From positions 1 to 64,000 of the forward strand of contig JAOTXU010000008.1 in the NCBI GenBank assembly GCA_029862165.1: a stretch of DNA of 64,000 nt, given 5' to 3'. The DNA comes from Gammaproteobacteria bacterium (GTDB lineage: Bacteria > Pseudomonadota > Gammaproteobacteria > Steroidobacterales > JABDKV01). Under the pieces are notes generated by a model, which was given only the letters and a program-made list of their open reading frames with translations, was not told where the DNA came from and did not search any database. The translations under genes were made by a program, and so were the position numbers. This document shows positions 1 through 8,986 of the stretch, piece by piece (the first letter of the stretch is position 1; the number at the start of each line of letters is the position of its first letter).

Positions 1-191
1 TGAAGCCACCGAAACGCCAATAACCGATCAAAAATCCGGCTGCAGCCGGAGCAAAAGCTATGACTCGATAAATGGGGTCAAGAAAACACTCGAATCAACA
101 CCGAGTTTTTCAACAGAATAGGCCGAAAAGAGACATTGGAAGGTTCGTTTGCTGCCTAACAATGCGCTGCCGCCGGCGATAGTGATAAGCG
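1..191. other. No supported gene at left edge
   Basis: I see no convincing coding sequence here. Short open frames lack a ribosome-binding site and any recognisable protein pattern. The stretch may be the 3' flank of a gene lying to the left, but nothing in it identifies one. Confidence 0.5.
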
Positions 192-690
192 GCGAGGAAG
201 AAGACGGTCGTTTGTTTGCGCCGACTCGGTCGGAGGCGCAGGTAAATGGTGGCTTCTACGCTCGCCGCTTTGGGATTGCGCGGGACGTGCCCCCCACCCT
301 AACCCTCCCCCCAAAGGGGGGAGGGAAAATCGCGGCAGGATGCCGCTCCTACGAGAGTACAGCTAGTTAGTGGAACTGCAGCGAGGAAGAAGACGGTCGT
401 TTGCCTGCGCCGACTTGTTCGGAGGCGCAGGTAAATGCCGACTTCTACGCTCGCCGCTTTGGGATTGCGCGGGACGTGCCCCCCACCCTAACCCTCCCCC
501 CAAAGGGGGGAGGGAAAATCGCGGCAAGGATGCCGCTCCTACGCCAGCATCGCGAGATAGTAGGGCTGCGGCGAGAAAGAAGACGGTCGTTTGCCTGCGC
601 CGACTTGTTCGGAGGCGCAGGTAAATGCCGGCTTCTAAGCTCGCCGCATTGGGATTGCGCGGGACTTGCCCCCGGAAGGGGGCGGGAACA
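192..690. repeat. 190-bp tandem repeat, about 2.6 copies, with hairpin and REP-like palindrome
   Basis: Three direct copies begin at 192, 381 and 571 with GCGAGGAAGAAGACGG or a close variant, spaced 189 and 190 bp. Copies 1 and 2 are full length and nearly identical; copy 3 decays after about 690 and its hairpin is reduced. Each full copy contains a perfect 10-bp inverted repeat (CCCTCCCCCC-AAA-GGGGGGAGGG, at 303-325 and 492-514). Directly after it lies a REP-like palindrome with GGATGCCGCTCCTAC (about 330-353 and 520-543), resembling the extragenic palindromes of pseudomonads and xanthomonads. Each copy also carries a CCTGCGCC...GGCGCAGG inverted repeat near its start. Short open frames inside the repeat have proteins dictated by the repeat and are not genes. 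The element sits directly upstream of dprA. Confidence 0.9.
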
Positions 691-741
691 AAGCATTAAA
701 TGATGTTGACCTGAGCCAGAAACCTGCCAGCATCATCCGTT

Positions 742-1854
742 ATGGATCAACAGCGAAACTGGCTTGCCCTGGTGCATGCCCACCTCGGCTCCGAAGCACT
801 CGACCAGCTTCTGGAGCAGTTTGGCGACGCACACGAAATTCTGCATGCCAGCCGAAGCAGTCTCAGCCGACTCGGAATTTCCGTTGCAAACATAGACGCA
901 TTATTGCGACCCGACGAAAAGCGTATCGAAGCAGACCTGACGTGGTTGCAACAACCCAACCATCATTTGATCTGCCGTAACACCCCTCTATACCCACCGC
1001 TGCTGGGCGTAACACCGGGCGCACCGGCCGCCCTCTATGTCGACGGCGAGGCATCCTTACTAACGAGCCCGCAACTGGCGATAGTCGGCAGTCGCACCCC
1101 AACCCATTCCGGCCGCGACAATGCGCGCTCATTTGCAGCACACCTGGCCGGCTGTGGGCTTACGATCACCAGCGGTATGGCAGCCGGAATCGATTCATGT
1201 GCCCATGCCGGTGCCTTACAAAAACATGGCCTCACCGTAGCAGTCTGCGGTACCGGTCTTGACGAGGTTTATCCGGCTGAGTGTACGACCCTGGCAGCAG
1301 AAATCCGGCAACATGGCGTGCTGGTCAGTGAGTTTCCGCCCGGCACGCCACCGCGGCGCCAAAACTTTCCACAACGCAACCGCATCATCGCCGGCCTGTC
1401 ACTGGGAACATTGGTGGTTGAAGCGGCCCATCGTAGCGGTTCGCTGATTACCGCCCACAGAGCAATCGATTACGGAAGGGAAGTCTTTGCCATCCCCGGT
1501 TCGATACACAATCCATTGTCGCGCGGATGTCACCGCCTGATCCGGGAAGGCGCGAAGTTGATTGAATCAGCTGGAGACATCCTCGATGAACTGGCGCCGG
1601 TGTTTCAGGCAGCAATAGACCCCGAAACGGCTGCGCAGCAGCCGGAATCAGGCCATGCAGAACTCGATGTGGAATACCGCAAACTGCTCGAATACATCGG
1701 TTACGAACCGACACAAATCGATACGATGGTCGAGCGCAGCGGATTGACGGCGAATGCCGTTTCATCCATGCTGCTGGTCCTGGAACTACGGGGGTACGTC
1801 AGTCCTGCTGCAGGAGGCGGCTACTCCCGTACGAGCAAGAGACTATCTGAATGA
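742..1854 (+). CDS. dprA: DNA processing protein DprA (Smf)
   Basis: A 370-residue protein of normal DprA length. DprA loads RecA onto incoming single-stranded DNA during natural transformation. It shows an N-terminal helical SAM-like part (about 1-70), then the Rossmann-like DprA core (about 75-290) with GSRTPTHSGRDNARSF, the glycine-rich SGMAAGIDSCAHAGAL, the FPQRNRIIAGLS segment and the IPGSIHNPLSRG segment. A C-terminal winged-helix domain follows (about 300-370). The ATG at 742 has only a weak upstream ribosome site. The stop overlaps the smg start by 4 bp (ATGA), so the two are probably translated together. Nothing looks broken, so competence is possible if the other com genes exist elsewhere. 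Confidence 0.95.
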   Translation: MDQQRNWLALVHAHLGSEALDQLLEQFGDAHEILHASRSSLSRLGISVANIDALLRPDEKRIEADLTWLQQPNHHLICRNTPLYPPLLGVTPGAPAALYVDGEASLLTSPQLAIVGSRTPTHSGRDNARSFAAHLAGCGLTITSGMAAGIDSCAHAGALQKHGLTVAVCGTGLDEVYPAECTTLAAEIRQHGVLVSEFPPGTPPRRQNFPQRNRIIAGLSLGTLVVEAAHRSGSLITAHRAIDYGREVFAIPGSIHNPLSRGCHRLIREGAKLIESAGDILDELAPVFQAAIDPETAAQQPESGHAELDVEYRKLLEYIGYEPTQIDTMVERSGLTANAVSSMLLVLELRGYVSPAAGGGYSRTSKRLSE

Positions 1855-2327
1855 AAGAAAGTGTGCTCGACGTACTGATGTATCTGTTCGAAGCATTCGC
1901 AGACGCCGATACCGAACCCGAGGCGGATCGCAACGTGCTTCGCGGTGAGCTGCTGCGCGCCGGATTCGAAGAACCGAATGTGGACAAAGCGTTCGCATGG
2001 CTTGACGAGCTTAATGAGAATGACGCCCCCGAGACCGGCGTTCCGTACGCCGCTAACGCCGTCCGGGTTTTTTCCGATTCCGAGACAGCGCGTCTTGGCG
2101 TCGATGCCGTTGGTTATCTGATGCATCTGCAGCATGTAGTTATACTCTCGCCGAGCCAGCTGGAAATCGTGATGGACAGATTGATGGCGCTGGGCGACAC
2201 AGATATTGATATGGAGCAGATCAAGTGGATCGTGCTGATAGTACTTTACAGCCAGTCGGATCAGCACGAAGAATATGCGCGCATGGAAAACCTGGTTTTC
2301 GAGGACAACCCGGCCTCATTGCACTGA
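1851..2327 (+). CDS. smg: Smg family protein (DUF494)
   Basis: A 158-residue acidic protein beginning MKESVLDVLMYLFEAF, the conserved start of the Smg/DUF494 family. The family is almost always found beside dprA and topA in gamma- and betaproteobacteria, and its molecular role is not established. The tail WIVLIVLYSQ is also typical. The start overlaps the dprA stop by 4 bp, suggesting translational coupling. topA begins 54 bp further on, in the order usual for this locus. Confidence 0.93.
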   Translation: MKESVLDVLMYLFEAFADADTEPEADRNVLRGELLRAGFEEPNVDKAFAWLDELNENDAPETGVPYAANAVRVFSDSETARLGVDAVGYLMHLQHVVILSPSQLEIVMDRLMALGDTDIDMEQIKWIVLIVLYSQSDQHEEYARMENLVFEDNPASLH

Positions 2328-2381
2328 GGCCTATGCTCAGACGCCGTCTTCACGGCTATCATTTCCCCGGCAAATAGATTA

Positions 2382-4883
2382 ATGAGTAAGAACCTTGTCA
2401 TCGTGGAATCGCCGGCAAAGGCGAAAACCATCGAAAAATACCTCGGCAAAGAGTTCGAGGTATTGGCCTCCTATGGCCACGTCCGTGATCTCGTGCCTAA
2501 AGAGGGTGCCGTAGATCCGGAGAACGGGTTCGCAATGAAATACGAAGTCATCGACAAGAACAGCAAACACGTCGATGCGATATCCAAAGCGTTGAAAAAA
2601 GCCGATGCCCTGTACCTCGCTACTGACCCGGACCGCGAGGGCGAGGCAATTTCATGGCACCTGGCGGAATTGCTACGCGAGCGCAACGCGCTTAACGGCA
2701 AGTCGGTTTTTCGCGTCGTGTTTTATGAAATAACCAAGAATGCAGTGCAGGAAGCGATCGCCAATCCGAAAGATCTGTCCGATGATCTGGTTAACGCGCA
2801 GCAGGCTCGTCGTGCACTCGACTATCTTGTCGGTTTCAACCTGTCGCCGTTGCTGTGGAAAAAAATCCGTCGAGGTCTGTCTGCCGGTCGTGTACAGAGC
2901 CCGGCGTTACGCCTGATCGTCGAACGCCAGCTGGAAATCGAAAAGTTCAAGCCACGCGAGTATTGGACGGTCGATGCAGACATCAACAAGGACAAGAGCA
3001 AATTCAAAGCACGCCTGGCCGAGTTCGACGGCAGCAAGGTCGAGCAGTTCACGATAGGTGATGAGAGTCACGCGAGACGGGTAGAAAGCACGATTAACGA
3101 TACTGCTAAAGGCAAACTACTCGTTGCCAAAGTTGCAAAGAAGCAACGGCGCCGAAATCCAACAGCGCCTTTTACAACTTCAACTATGCAGCAGGAAGCA
3201 TCTCGCAAACTGGGCTTTGGTGCGCAGCGAACAATGCGCACAGCACAAAAGCTTTACGAAGGTCTCGATACGGGATCCGGTCCGGTCGGACTCATTTCTT
3301 ATATGCGTACCGATTCCGTGACACTGGCAGCCGACGCAATTGAGGAAATCCGCAAGGTAATTGTTGAGCGCTACGGCAAAGACAATCTACCAAAGGAACC
3401 ACGTACCTATAAGACCAAAGCCAAAAACGCTCAGGAAGCGCATGAAGCTATACGCCCAACTTCGGTGGAACGAACACCCGATTCCTTAAAAGATGTGCTG
3501 GAACGTGATCAGTTCAGGCTTTACGACCTGATCTGGAAACGAACCATGGCGTGTCAGATGGCCAGTGCGGTATTCGATACCGTTGCCGTCGATCTGCTGG
3601 CCGGGCCAGACGGACCAAAACGTCACCGTTTCCGTGCCAATGGTTCGGTCCTGGTCGAACCGGGTTTCATGAGTGTCTACCAGGAAGGGCAGGACGATGT
3701 ATCGGACGAAGCGGCGACCGACAGCAACGACCGAATCCTGCCGGCTATGGAAGAAGGCGACAAGGTAGATCTGATTGCTGTGTTGCCCGACCAACACTTC
3801 ACAGAGCCACCTCCCAGATTCACTGAAGCCAGTCTCGTGAAAACGTTGGAAGAGTATGGCATCGGTCGGCCATCGACTTATGCCAGCATTATCTCGACAT
3901 TGGTGAATCGCGAGTATGTCGAACTGGATCGCAAGCGTTTCACGCCCACCGATATCGGTCGTGTTGTGAATAATTTCCTGACCAGTTTCTTTAGCCGGTA
4001 TGTCGACTACGACTTCACTGCAAAGCTGGAGGACGAACTGGACGCAGTATCACGTGGCGAAGAAGACTGGCTTCCTGTGCTGGAGCGTTTCTGGACACCA
4101 TTTTCCGATCTTGTTGCGAAAACCGAAACCAACGTCACGCGTGACGAGGCAGTCAATGCGCGCGAATTGGGAACCGATCCGAAAAGTGGAAAACCCATGT
4201 CTGTGCGCATGGGGCGTTATGGGCCATTTGTGCAGATTGGGACACGGGAAGACGAAGACAAACCAAAATTCGCCGGTCTGCGGCCGGGGCAGCGGATGGA
4301 CTCGATCACCTACGAAGAGGCAATTGACCTGTTCAAACTGCCGCGAAAACTCGGGGAGACCGAACAGGGCGAGCCGGTTTCGGCATCGATCGGCCGATTC
4401 GGTCCCTATGTGCGCTATGGCGACAAGTTTGTATCGATCAAGGAAGACGACCCTTACACCATTCAGTTAGACAGGGCGCTGGTCTTAATCGCCGAGAAAA
4501 AGATCGAAGATGCCAATAGGCTAATCAGGGATTTCCCCGACCAGGGTATCCAGATACTGCGTGGCCGTTACGGCCCGTACATCACAAACAAAGAGAAAAA
4601 CGCACGCGTACCAAAGGATCGCGAGCCCGAGAGCTTGACGCTAGCGGAATGCGAGGAATTGCTGGAGAAGGCGCCAGTACGTGGCAGAAGGAAAAAGAAA
4701 AAGAAAAAGAAGACCGAAACCAAGACGGAGTTAAAACAAGCCGCCAAGAAAGTGTCGCGGAAGAAACCTGCTGCGAAGAAAAAGAAGAAAAAGAAAAAGA
4801 AAAAGACCACAAAGAAGAAAAAGAAGTCTAGCAAGAGGAAGACCACGACAAAGAAGACCGCGTCTGACTCCGATCCGAGCTGA
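2382..4883 (+). CDS. topA: DNA topoisomerase I (TopA, type IA)
   Basis: An 833-residue type IA topoisomerase that relaxes negative supercoils. The TOPRIM domain starts KNLVIVESPAKAKTIEKYLG and includes the metal-binding DPDREGE. The catalytic tyrosine lies in GLISYMRTDS (around residue 307). The C-terminal half has three beta-type repeats marked by GRYGPFVQ, GRFGPYVRYG and GRYGPYIT. No CxxC-CxxC zinc ribbons are present, unlike the E. coli enzyme. After about residue 767 the protein ends in a very basic lysine-rich tail, an arrangement seen in many non-enteric proteobacteria. The ATG at 2382 aligns with the family start. tsaC follows 17 bp downstream. Confidence 0.96.
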   Translation: MSKNLVIVESPAKAKTIEKYLGKEFEVLASYGHVRDLVPKEGAVDPENGFAMKYEVIDKNSKHVDAISKALKKADALYLATDPDREGEAISWHLAELLRERNALNGKSVFRVVFYEITKNAVQEAIANPKDLSDDLVNAQQARRALDYLVGFNLSPLLWKKIRRGLSAGRVQSPALRLIVERQLEIEKFKPREYWTVDADINKDKSKFKARLAEFDGSKVEQFTIGDESHARRVESTINDTAKGKLLVAKVAKKQRRRNPTAPFTTSTMQQEASRKLGFGAQRTMRTAQKLYEGLDTGSGPVGLISYMRTDSVTLAADAIEEIRKVIVERYGKDNLPKEPRTYKTKAKNAQEAHEAIRPTSVERTPDSLKDVLERDQFRLYDLIWKRTMACQMASAVFDTVAVDLLAGPDGPKRHRFRANGSVLVEPGFMSVYQEGQDDVSDEAATDSNDRILPAMEEGDKVDLIAVLPDQHFTEPPPRFTEASLVKTLEEYGIGRPSTYASIISTLVNREYVELDRKRFTPTDIGRVVNNFLTSFFSRYVDYDFTAKLEDELDAVSRGEEDWLPVLERFWTPFSDLVAKTETNVTRDEAVNARELGTDPKSGKPMSVRMGRYGPFVQIGTREDEDKPKFAGLRPGQRMDSITYEEAIDLFKLPRKLGETEQGEPVSASIGRFGPYVRYGDKFVSIKEDDPYTIQLDRALVLIAEKKIEDANRLIRDFPDQGIQILRGRYGPYITNKEKNARVPKDREPESLTLAECEELLEKAPVRGRRKKKKKKKTETKTELKQAAKKVSRKKPAAKKKKKKKKKKTTKKKKKSSKRKTTTKKTASDSDPS
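4684..4860 (+). repeat. A/G-rich low-complexity tract coding the TopA lysine tail
   Basis: This stretch is made of AAGAAA-type runs coding almost only Lys, Arg and Thr. Because it is nearly stop-free on the other strand, it yields spurious Phe/Ser-rich frames there. The mononucleotide and dinucleotide runs are likely sites of replication slippage and length variation between strains. Confidence 0.85.
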
Positions 4884-4900
4884 TCTGCCAGGGCTGAACT

Positions 4901-5458
4901 TTGCCCAGTCAATTCCTAATCCGACGTGCTGCCGCTGTCATCAACAGCGGGGGCGTGATTGCCTATCCGACTGAGGCGGTCTACGGTCTGGGTTGCGACC
5001 CCGACGATCCTGATGCGGTTGTTCGATTGCTGAGTATCAAGCAACGCTCGCTCGATCACGGATTGATTGTCATCGCGGCGACCATCGATCAGTTGGAAAA
5101 CTATTTGGCCCCAATGTCCAAATCGCAACGACAAAAACTAGTCCGCAGTTGGCCGGGACCGCAGACCTGGGTAGCGCCCGCCGCCGACCGCGCACCGGTC
5201 TGGCTGACCGGGAAACACGATACTATCGCCGTGCGTGTTACAGCCCATCCGGTAGCCAGCGCGCTGTGCCGGCAATGCGGCCATGGGCTGGTATCGACCA
5301 GCGCGAATCTTGCCGGTGGACCTCCGGCCCGGGATGTCCGCAAAGTTCGACGAGCGCTTGGCGACGAATTGGACTATATACTCAACGGCCCGGTCGGCGG
5401 TCTGGCTCAACCAACGCCCATCAGGGATCTGGTCACCGGAAAAATATTGAGATCGTGA
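4901..5458 (+). CDS. tsaC: L-threonylcarbamoyladenylate synthase (TsaC/Sua5-YciO-YrdC family)
   Basis: A 185-residue protein starting at a TTG codon 17 bp after topA. The family makes threonylcarbamoyl-AMP, the precursor of t6A37 in ANN-decoding tRNAs. The signature [19 protein letters not shown] (substrate and ATP binding) is intact, followed by [25 protein letters not shown] and [16 protein letters not shown]. The length matches the short YrdC form without the Sua5 C-terminal domain. The stop touches the hemF start region. The gene belongs to the topA-tsaC-hemF run found in related bacteria. Confidence 0.94.
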   Translation: MPSQFLIRRAAAVINSGGVIAYPTEAVYGLGCDPDDPDAVVRLLSIKQRSLDHGLIVIAATIDQLENYLAPMSKSQRQKLVRSWPGPQTWVAPAADRAPVWLTGKHDTIAVRVTAHPVASALCRQCGHGLVSTSANLAGGPPARDVRKVRRALGDELDYILNGPVGGLAQPTPIRDLVTGKILRS

Positions 5459-5460
5459 GT

Positions 5461-6384
5461 ATGCCCCTCATCCCGGAAAACATTCAGGCCGTACGGAGCT
5501 GGCTACGTAATTTGCACGACGATATCACCACGCAACTGGAAGAGCTCGATGGCAAGGCGCGCTTCAGACGCGACAACTGGACCCGCGCCGGTGGTGGTGG
5601 TGGGGATACCCGGGTCATGACTGATGGCGCACTCTTTGAAAAGGCAGGTATAAACTACTCGCATGTAAGTGGTGATTCGCTACCCGCATCAGCAAGTGCA
5701 CAACGGCCCGCACTGGCCGGGCGCAGTTTTCAGGCAATCGGCGTATCGCTGGTCTTGCATCCACACAATCCTTACGTGCCAACCTCACATGCCAACGTGA
5801 GATTCTTCGTCGCGGAAAAACCCGGTGCAGAAGCGGTTTGGTGGTTCGGCGGTGGTTTCGACCTTACGCCCTACTATGGTTTTGCCGAAGACGCCCATGA
5901 TTGGCACCAGACAGCATATACAGCGTGTCGGCCGTTTGGTGACGACGTATACCCCAAGCTCAAAGACTGGTGCGATCGCTATTTTTTCCTGAAACATCGC
6001 GACGAATCACGTGGTATCGGCGGTTTGTTCTTCGATGACTGGAATGAGCCGGATTTCGAAACCAGCTTTGCGTTAACCCGCTCAGTCGGTGAACATTTCA
6101 TGCCAGCCTATACGCCGATTGCGATCCGACGGCGTGATTTGTCTTTTACCGAGCGGGAGCGACAGTTTCAACTTTATCGCCGCGGGCGATACGTGGAGTT
6201 CAATTTGATCTACGATCGTGGCACGCTGTTCGGCTTGCAATCCGGTGGTCGCACTGAGTCGATATTAATGAGTCTGCCACCGTTGACACGCTGGGAGTAT
6301 GACTACCAACCCGAAGCAGGGAGTCGGGAAGCGGCGCTTTATTCGGATTTCCTGCAACCGCGTGACTGGCTCAACCACAAATAA
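5461..6384 (+). CDS. hemF: Oxygen-dependent coproporphyrinogen III oxidase (HemF)
   Basis: A 307-residue protein of normal HemF length. It oxidatively decarboxylates coproporphyrinogen III to protoporphyrinogen IX in haem synthesis. Diagnostic stretches are [59 protein letters not shown] and [20 protein letters not shown]. The frame is open much further upstream, but that part overlaps tsaC out of frame. I chose ATG at 5461; GTG at 5455, overlapping the tsaC stop, is the alternative. The organism must meet oxygen at least part of the time, since this enzyme needs it. hemB lies about 4 kb away. Confidence 0.95.
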   Translation: MPLIPENIQAVRSWLRNLHDDITTQLEELDGKARFRRDNWTRAGGGGGDTRVMTDGALFEKAGINYSHVSGDSLPASASAQRPALAGRSFQAIGVSLVLHPHNPYVPTSHANVRFFVAEKPGAEAVWWFGGGFDLTPYYGFAEDAHDWHQTAYTACRPFGDDVYPKLKDWCDRYFFLKHRDESRGIGGLFFDDWNEPDFETSFALTRSVGEHFMPAYTPIAIRRRDLSFTERERQFQLYRRGRYVEFNLIYDRGTLFGLQSGGRTESILMSLPPLTRWEYDYQPEAGSREAALYSDFLQPRDWLNHK

Positions 6385-6385
6385 C

Positions 6386-6796
6386 ATGCATCTGTTTCAC
6401 CTTGCGTTTCCCGTTAATGATCTAAACGAGACAAGACGTTTTTATCACGACATATTACAGTGCCCGGTCGGTCGTGAGTCACAGCGCTGGATCGATTTCG
6501 ACTTTCATGGCCATCAGATTACTGCGCACCTCTCCGACGTGATAGCAAAAACCGGTACCAATCCAGTCGACGGTGAATCGGTGCCAGTTCGGCATTTTGG
6601 CGCAATACTCGATATGATCGCGTGGAAGAAACTCGCCGAACGACTCCAACACTTAGGGGTTGAATTCCTTATCTCGCCGCAAATCCGCTTTGCGGGAGAG
6701 ACCGGTGAGCAGGCAACATTGTTTATCCGGGATCCCAGTGGCAATGCACTGGAATTCAAGGCGTTTTCGGACGCTAATTGCATATTCAAAAAATAG
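6386..6796 (+). CDS. VOC (glyoxalase/bleomycin resistance) family protein
   Basis: A 136-residue protein starting MHLFHLAFPVNDLNETRRFY, one base after the hemF stop. It is a two-module vicinal-oxygen-chelate fold: first half to about residue 65, second half with ILDMIAWKKLAERL and FIRDPSGNALEFKAF. Candidate metal ligands are H4 and H58 and the Glu in ALEFK. The substrate cannot be told; members include glyoxalases, dioxygenases and antibiotic-binding proteins. The next gene starts 15 bp downstream, so it is probably in the same operon. Confidence 0.85.
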   Translation: MHLFHLAFPVNDLNETRRFYHDILQCPVGRESQRWIDFDFHGHQITAHLSDVIAKTGTNPVDGESVPVRHFGAILDMIAWKKLAERLQHLGVEFLISPQIRFAGETGEQATLFIRDPSGNALEFKAFSDANCIFKK

Positions 6797-6810
6797 ATTT
6801 GGGTGACACT

Positions 6811-7365
6811 ATGGCGTGGATAGAAGAAATCGAAGCAAGCGATGCCACCGGCGAACTGAAAACGATCTACGCCGATTTAGTCAAACAACGCGGTAAATTG
6901 TCCAATATTTTGAAAGTGCATAGCCTCAACCCGGGATCGATGCAAAAACATCTCGACCTGTACATGCATCTGATGTTTGCCAAATCAGGGCTCTCTCGCG
7001 GCGACCGTGAGGCGATTGCCGTCGCCGTGTCAGCAGCGAATAACTGTGCTTATTGCATCTCTCATCATGCCGAGGCTTTGGCCCGTTATGAGAAAGACGT
7101 CTCCGTAACGCGCGCAATTAGGGGCCTGGATTTTATTGAACTACCAGAACGACTGGCGCGAATGCTGAGTTATGCTGTCAAATTGACGCGTGAACCGGCG
7201 AAAATTACCGAGCGGGACATCGAACAACTACGGGAGTCGGGGCTGAACGATCGGGATATCCTCGATATCAACCTGGTTACGGCTTACTTCAATTTTGTAA
7301 ACCGAATCGCACTCGGCCTGGGTGTCAGTTTCTCGGCCGACGAAGTCGAAGGCTACAACGTTTAA
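6811..7365 (+). CDS. Peroxidase-related / AhpD-like carboxymuconolactone decarboxylase family protein
   Basis: A 184-residue helical protein. The AhpD-type redox motif is present as NNCAYCISHHAEAL (CxxC followed by the conserved His), preceded by LSRGDREAIAVAVSAAN. This is the pattern of the uncharacterised peroxidase-related branch of the carboxymuconolactone decarboxylase family. I placed the start at ATG 6811, preceded by GGGTGAC. A TTG at 6778 would overlap the preceding gene. The role is probably thiol-based peroxide detoxification, inferred from the family. Confidence 0.85.
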   Translation: MAWIEEIEASDATGELKTIYADLVKQRGKLSNILKVHSLNPGSMQKHLDLYMHLMFAKSGLSRGDREAIAVAVSAANNCAYCISHHAEALARYEKDVSVTRAIRGLDFIELPERLARMLSYAVKLTREPAKITERDIEQLRESGLNDRDILDINLVTAYFNFVNRIALGLGVSFSADEVEGYNV

Positions 7366-7374
7366 GAACAACCT

Positions 7375-7587
7375 CTATTTGCTTTTCTCCAGCTCGGCGT
7401 CGGCCTCAGCCTCATACCAATCTTCCAGTTCATTCCCTGGTTTAAATCCGCGTTTTTCAGCTTTGAAATAGGCGGCAACGGCGACTTCTTCGTCTCCAGT
7501 GTGTGCGGCCAGATTCTTTGACACCAGTTTTGTTACTGGTTTGGCTTCAGGCTGCTCGTCAGCATCCGGTTTTTCCGATTTCCACAT
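7375..7587 (-). CDS. Small DUF2934 family protein
   Basis: A 70-residue acidic protein read leftward. The core AVAAYFKAEKRGFKPGNELEDWYEAE matches the short DUF2934 pattern (AAY..AE.RGF.PG.ELEDW..AE), a family without known function. A purine-rich AAGGAGACAGGT lies just upstream of the ATG. The gene converges with the preceding plus-strand gene, only 9 bp apart. The 136 bp to its right hold no gene. Confidence 0.75.
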   Translation of the reverse strand: MWKSEKPDADEQPEAKPVTKLVSKNLAAHTGDEEVAVAAYFKAEKRGFKPGNELEDWYEAEADAELEKSK

Positions 7588-7723
7588 GACCTGTCTCCTT
7601 TCAGTGTCCTCTCCCCTCCAATTTTGAGCGCCCGTCGTGATCTGCTCAATACGGGCAACTACTTATCGAGACAGTGGCGGGGACAATTTACTCGTAGAAT
7701 GAGTTTAGTTTGCACCTTGCACA

Positions 7724-8317
7724 TCAACGCATTTTCTTGCATTCGTCGTGCCGGTAACAACTAACTACGTGATCGTTGACCAACCCGGTTGCCTGCATGT
7801 GGGCATAGACAATTGTGCTACCGACGAATTTGAAGCCGCGTTGCTTTAAGTCTTTGCTCAGCGCGTCTGATTCTTTTGATGTCGCAGGCACGTGTCTGTC
7901 TGTTTTCCAATGATTTTGCTTGGCTTTTCCATTTACAAAGCTCCAGATGTAGTTATGGAATGCGCCGAACTCTTTCTTAACTTCCAGAAACCGGCGCGCG
8001 TTGTTAATTGCGGACTCTATTTTCAGACGATTGCGCACGATGCTGGCGTCGTTGATCAGTCGTTCTACACTACGTGAATTGAAACGCGCGACTTTTTGCG
8101 GATCGAAATTTGCAAAGGCTTTGCGATATCCATCGCGTTTATTCAGTATCGTAGACCAGCTCAAACCGGCCTGCGCGCCCTCTAGAACTAAGAATTCGAA
8201 TTGCGTCCGGTCGTCGCGGACTGGTGCGCCCCACTCGTCGTCGTGATAATCAACATAGCGTTGGTTTACACCAAGGGCCCACTTGCAACGCTTCTTTCCG
8301 TCTTTGATATCACCCAT
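7724..8317 (-). CDS. tag: DNA-3-methyladenine glycosylase I (Tag)
   Basis: A 197-residue base-excision repair glycosylase removing 3-methyladenine. Hallmarks are RCKWALG near the start, DYHDDEWGAP, LEGAQAGLSW with the catalytic-pocket Glu and Trp, and GSTIVYAHMQATGLVNDH followed by VVSC. The zinc ligands known for the family, two Cys and two His, are all present (C in RCKW, H in DYHDD, H and C in NDHVVSC). The frame continues upstream to 8416, but a terminator for the next operon lies there (8394-8422), so I start at ATG 8317 (MGDIKDGKK). Confidence 0.94.
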   Translation of the reverse strand: MGDIKDGKKRCKWALGVNQRYVDYHDDEWGAPVRDDRTQFEFLVLEGAQAGLSWSTILNKRDGYRKAFANFDPQKVARFNSRSVERLINDASIVRNRLKIESAINNARRFLEVKKEFGAFHNYIWSFVNGKAKQNHWKTDRHVPATSKESDALSKDLKQRGFKFVGSTIVYAHMQATGLVNDHVVSCYRHDECKKMR

Positions 8318-8393
8318 GAGACTTATTGTGCCCGATTGCACGCGCTGGGATTGTATCAATGTCATCGGGAAGTCGGTTCCATGTGCTCCCCAT

Positions 8394-8422
8394 AAAAAAA
8401 CCCGCAGTGTTGCCACTGCGGG
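8394..8422 (-). terminator. Rho-independent terminator of the sigma/anti-sigma/HvfA operon
   Basis: On the minus strand a 9-bp perfect stem (CCCGCAGTG / CACTGCGGG) with a 4-base loop is followed by seven T residues. It sits 40 bp after the stop of the Cys-rich gene and upstream of the tag start, so it closes the leftward operon that begins at 10238. Confidence 0.9.
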
Positions 8423-8461
8423 TCCTGTTTGTTGCCGGGTCAGACCCGGCCGGCAGCGCCC

Positions 8462-8986
8462 TTACAGAGAACCACCACATTTGCCTTCGCCACATTTGCC
8501 CTCGGCATCCTTGGCGTCGTCATGTTCGGCTTTGTCGCCACCGCATTTGCCTTCACCGCATTTGCCTTCGGCACCCTTTTCGGCGCCGTCTGCGCCATCG
8601 GCATCTTTTTCGCCGCCACATTTGCCTTCACCGCATTTGCCTTCGGCGTCCTTTTCACCACCACATTTGCCTTCACCGCATTTGCCTTCGGCATCTTTTT
8701 CGCCGCCACATTTGCCTTCACCGCACTTGCCTTCGGCGTCCTTTTCACCACCACATTTGCCTTCACCGCATTTGCCTTCGGCATTCTTGTCCTCGCCGGC
8801 CTTGTCGCCACCACACTTGCCCTCACCACACTTGCCCTCACCGAGGTCGACCATGTAGCCGCTGGACAGCGCAGTCATGCTGAATGGCGATACGTCAGCC
8901 TTTGCAGCGGTGCTCACGGCCATGGAAGTAGCCAGCGCAGCACCGACTGCCAATGCCAGCGGTTTCACATTTCTCTTTACAGTCAT
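8462..8986 (-). CDS. hvfA: HvfA/bufferin-type Cys-rich RiPP metallophore precursor
   Basis: A 174-residue secreted low-complexity protein. It has an N-terminal signal peptide (MTVKRNVKPLALAVGAALAT... cut near AAKA-DVSPF), then the leader-like SPFSMTALSSGYMVDLG. Seven units of EGKCGEGKCGG follow, giving 14 cysteines. EGKCGEGKCG is the hallmark of HvfA-type precursors, whose Cys are turned into oxazolone/thioamide copper ligands by a DUF692 (MNIO) enzyme with an HvfC/DUF2063 partner. Neither partner gene is in this window. The gene follows an ECF sigma factor and its anti-sigma factor on the same strand and ends at a terminator. A strong GAGGAGCTAAGGA ribosome site precedes the ATG. Family assignment rests on the motif; modification is inferred. 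Confidence 0.82.
   Translation of the reverse strand: MTVKRNVKPLALAVGAALATSMAVSTAAKADVSPFSMTALSSGYMVDLGEGKCGEGKCGGDKAGEDKNAEGKCGEGKCGGEKDAEGKCGEGKCGGEKDAEGKCGEGKCGGEKDAEGKCGEGKCGGEKDADGADGAEKGAEGKCGEGKCGGDKAEHDDAKDAEGKCGEGKCGGSL
8471..8839 (-). repeat. Tandem repeat array coding EGKCGEGKCGG units
   Basis: The array holds seven copies of a unit coding EGKCGEGKCGG plus a short acidic spacer (EKDA, DKAGEDKNA and similar). The middle units are regular 45-bp tandem copies differing by few bases. It makes the opposite strand artificially open. Copy number is likely to vary between strains. Confidence 0.9.

Noticed and set aside
149-703. Several short plus- and minus-strand open frames
   Set aside because: They lie inside the tandem repeat, change with repeat phase, and have no ribosome site or recognisable protein pattern.
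4568-4912. Minus-strand Phe-rich open frame
   Set aside because: It is the mirror of the lysine-rich topA tail; AAG/AAA codons read as CTT/TTT on the other strand.
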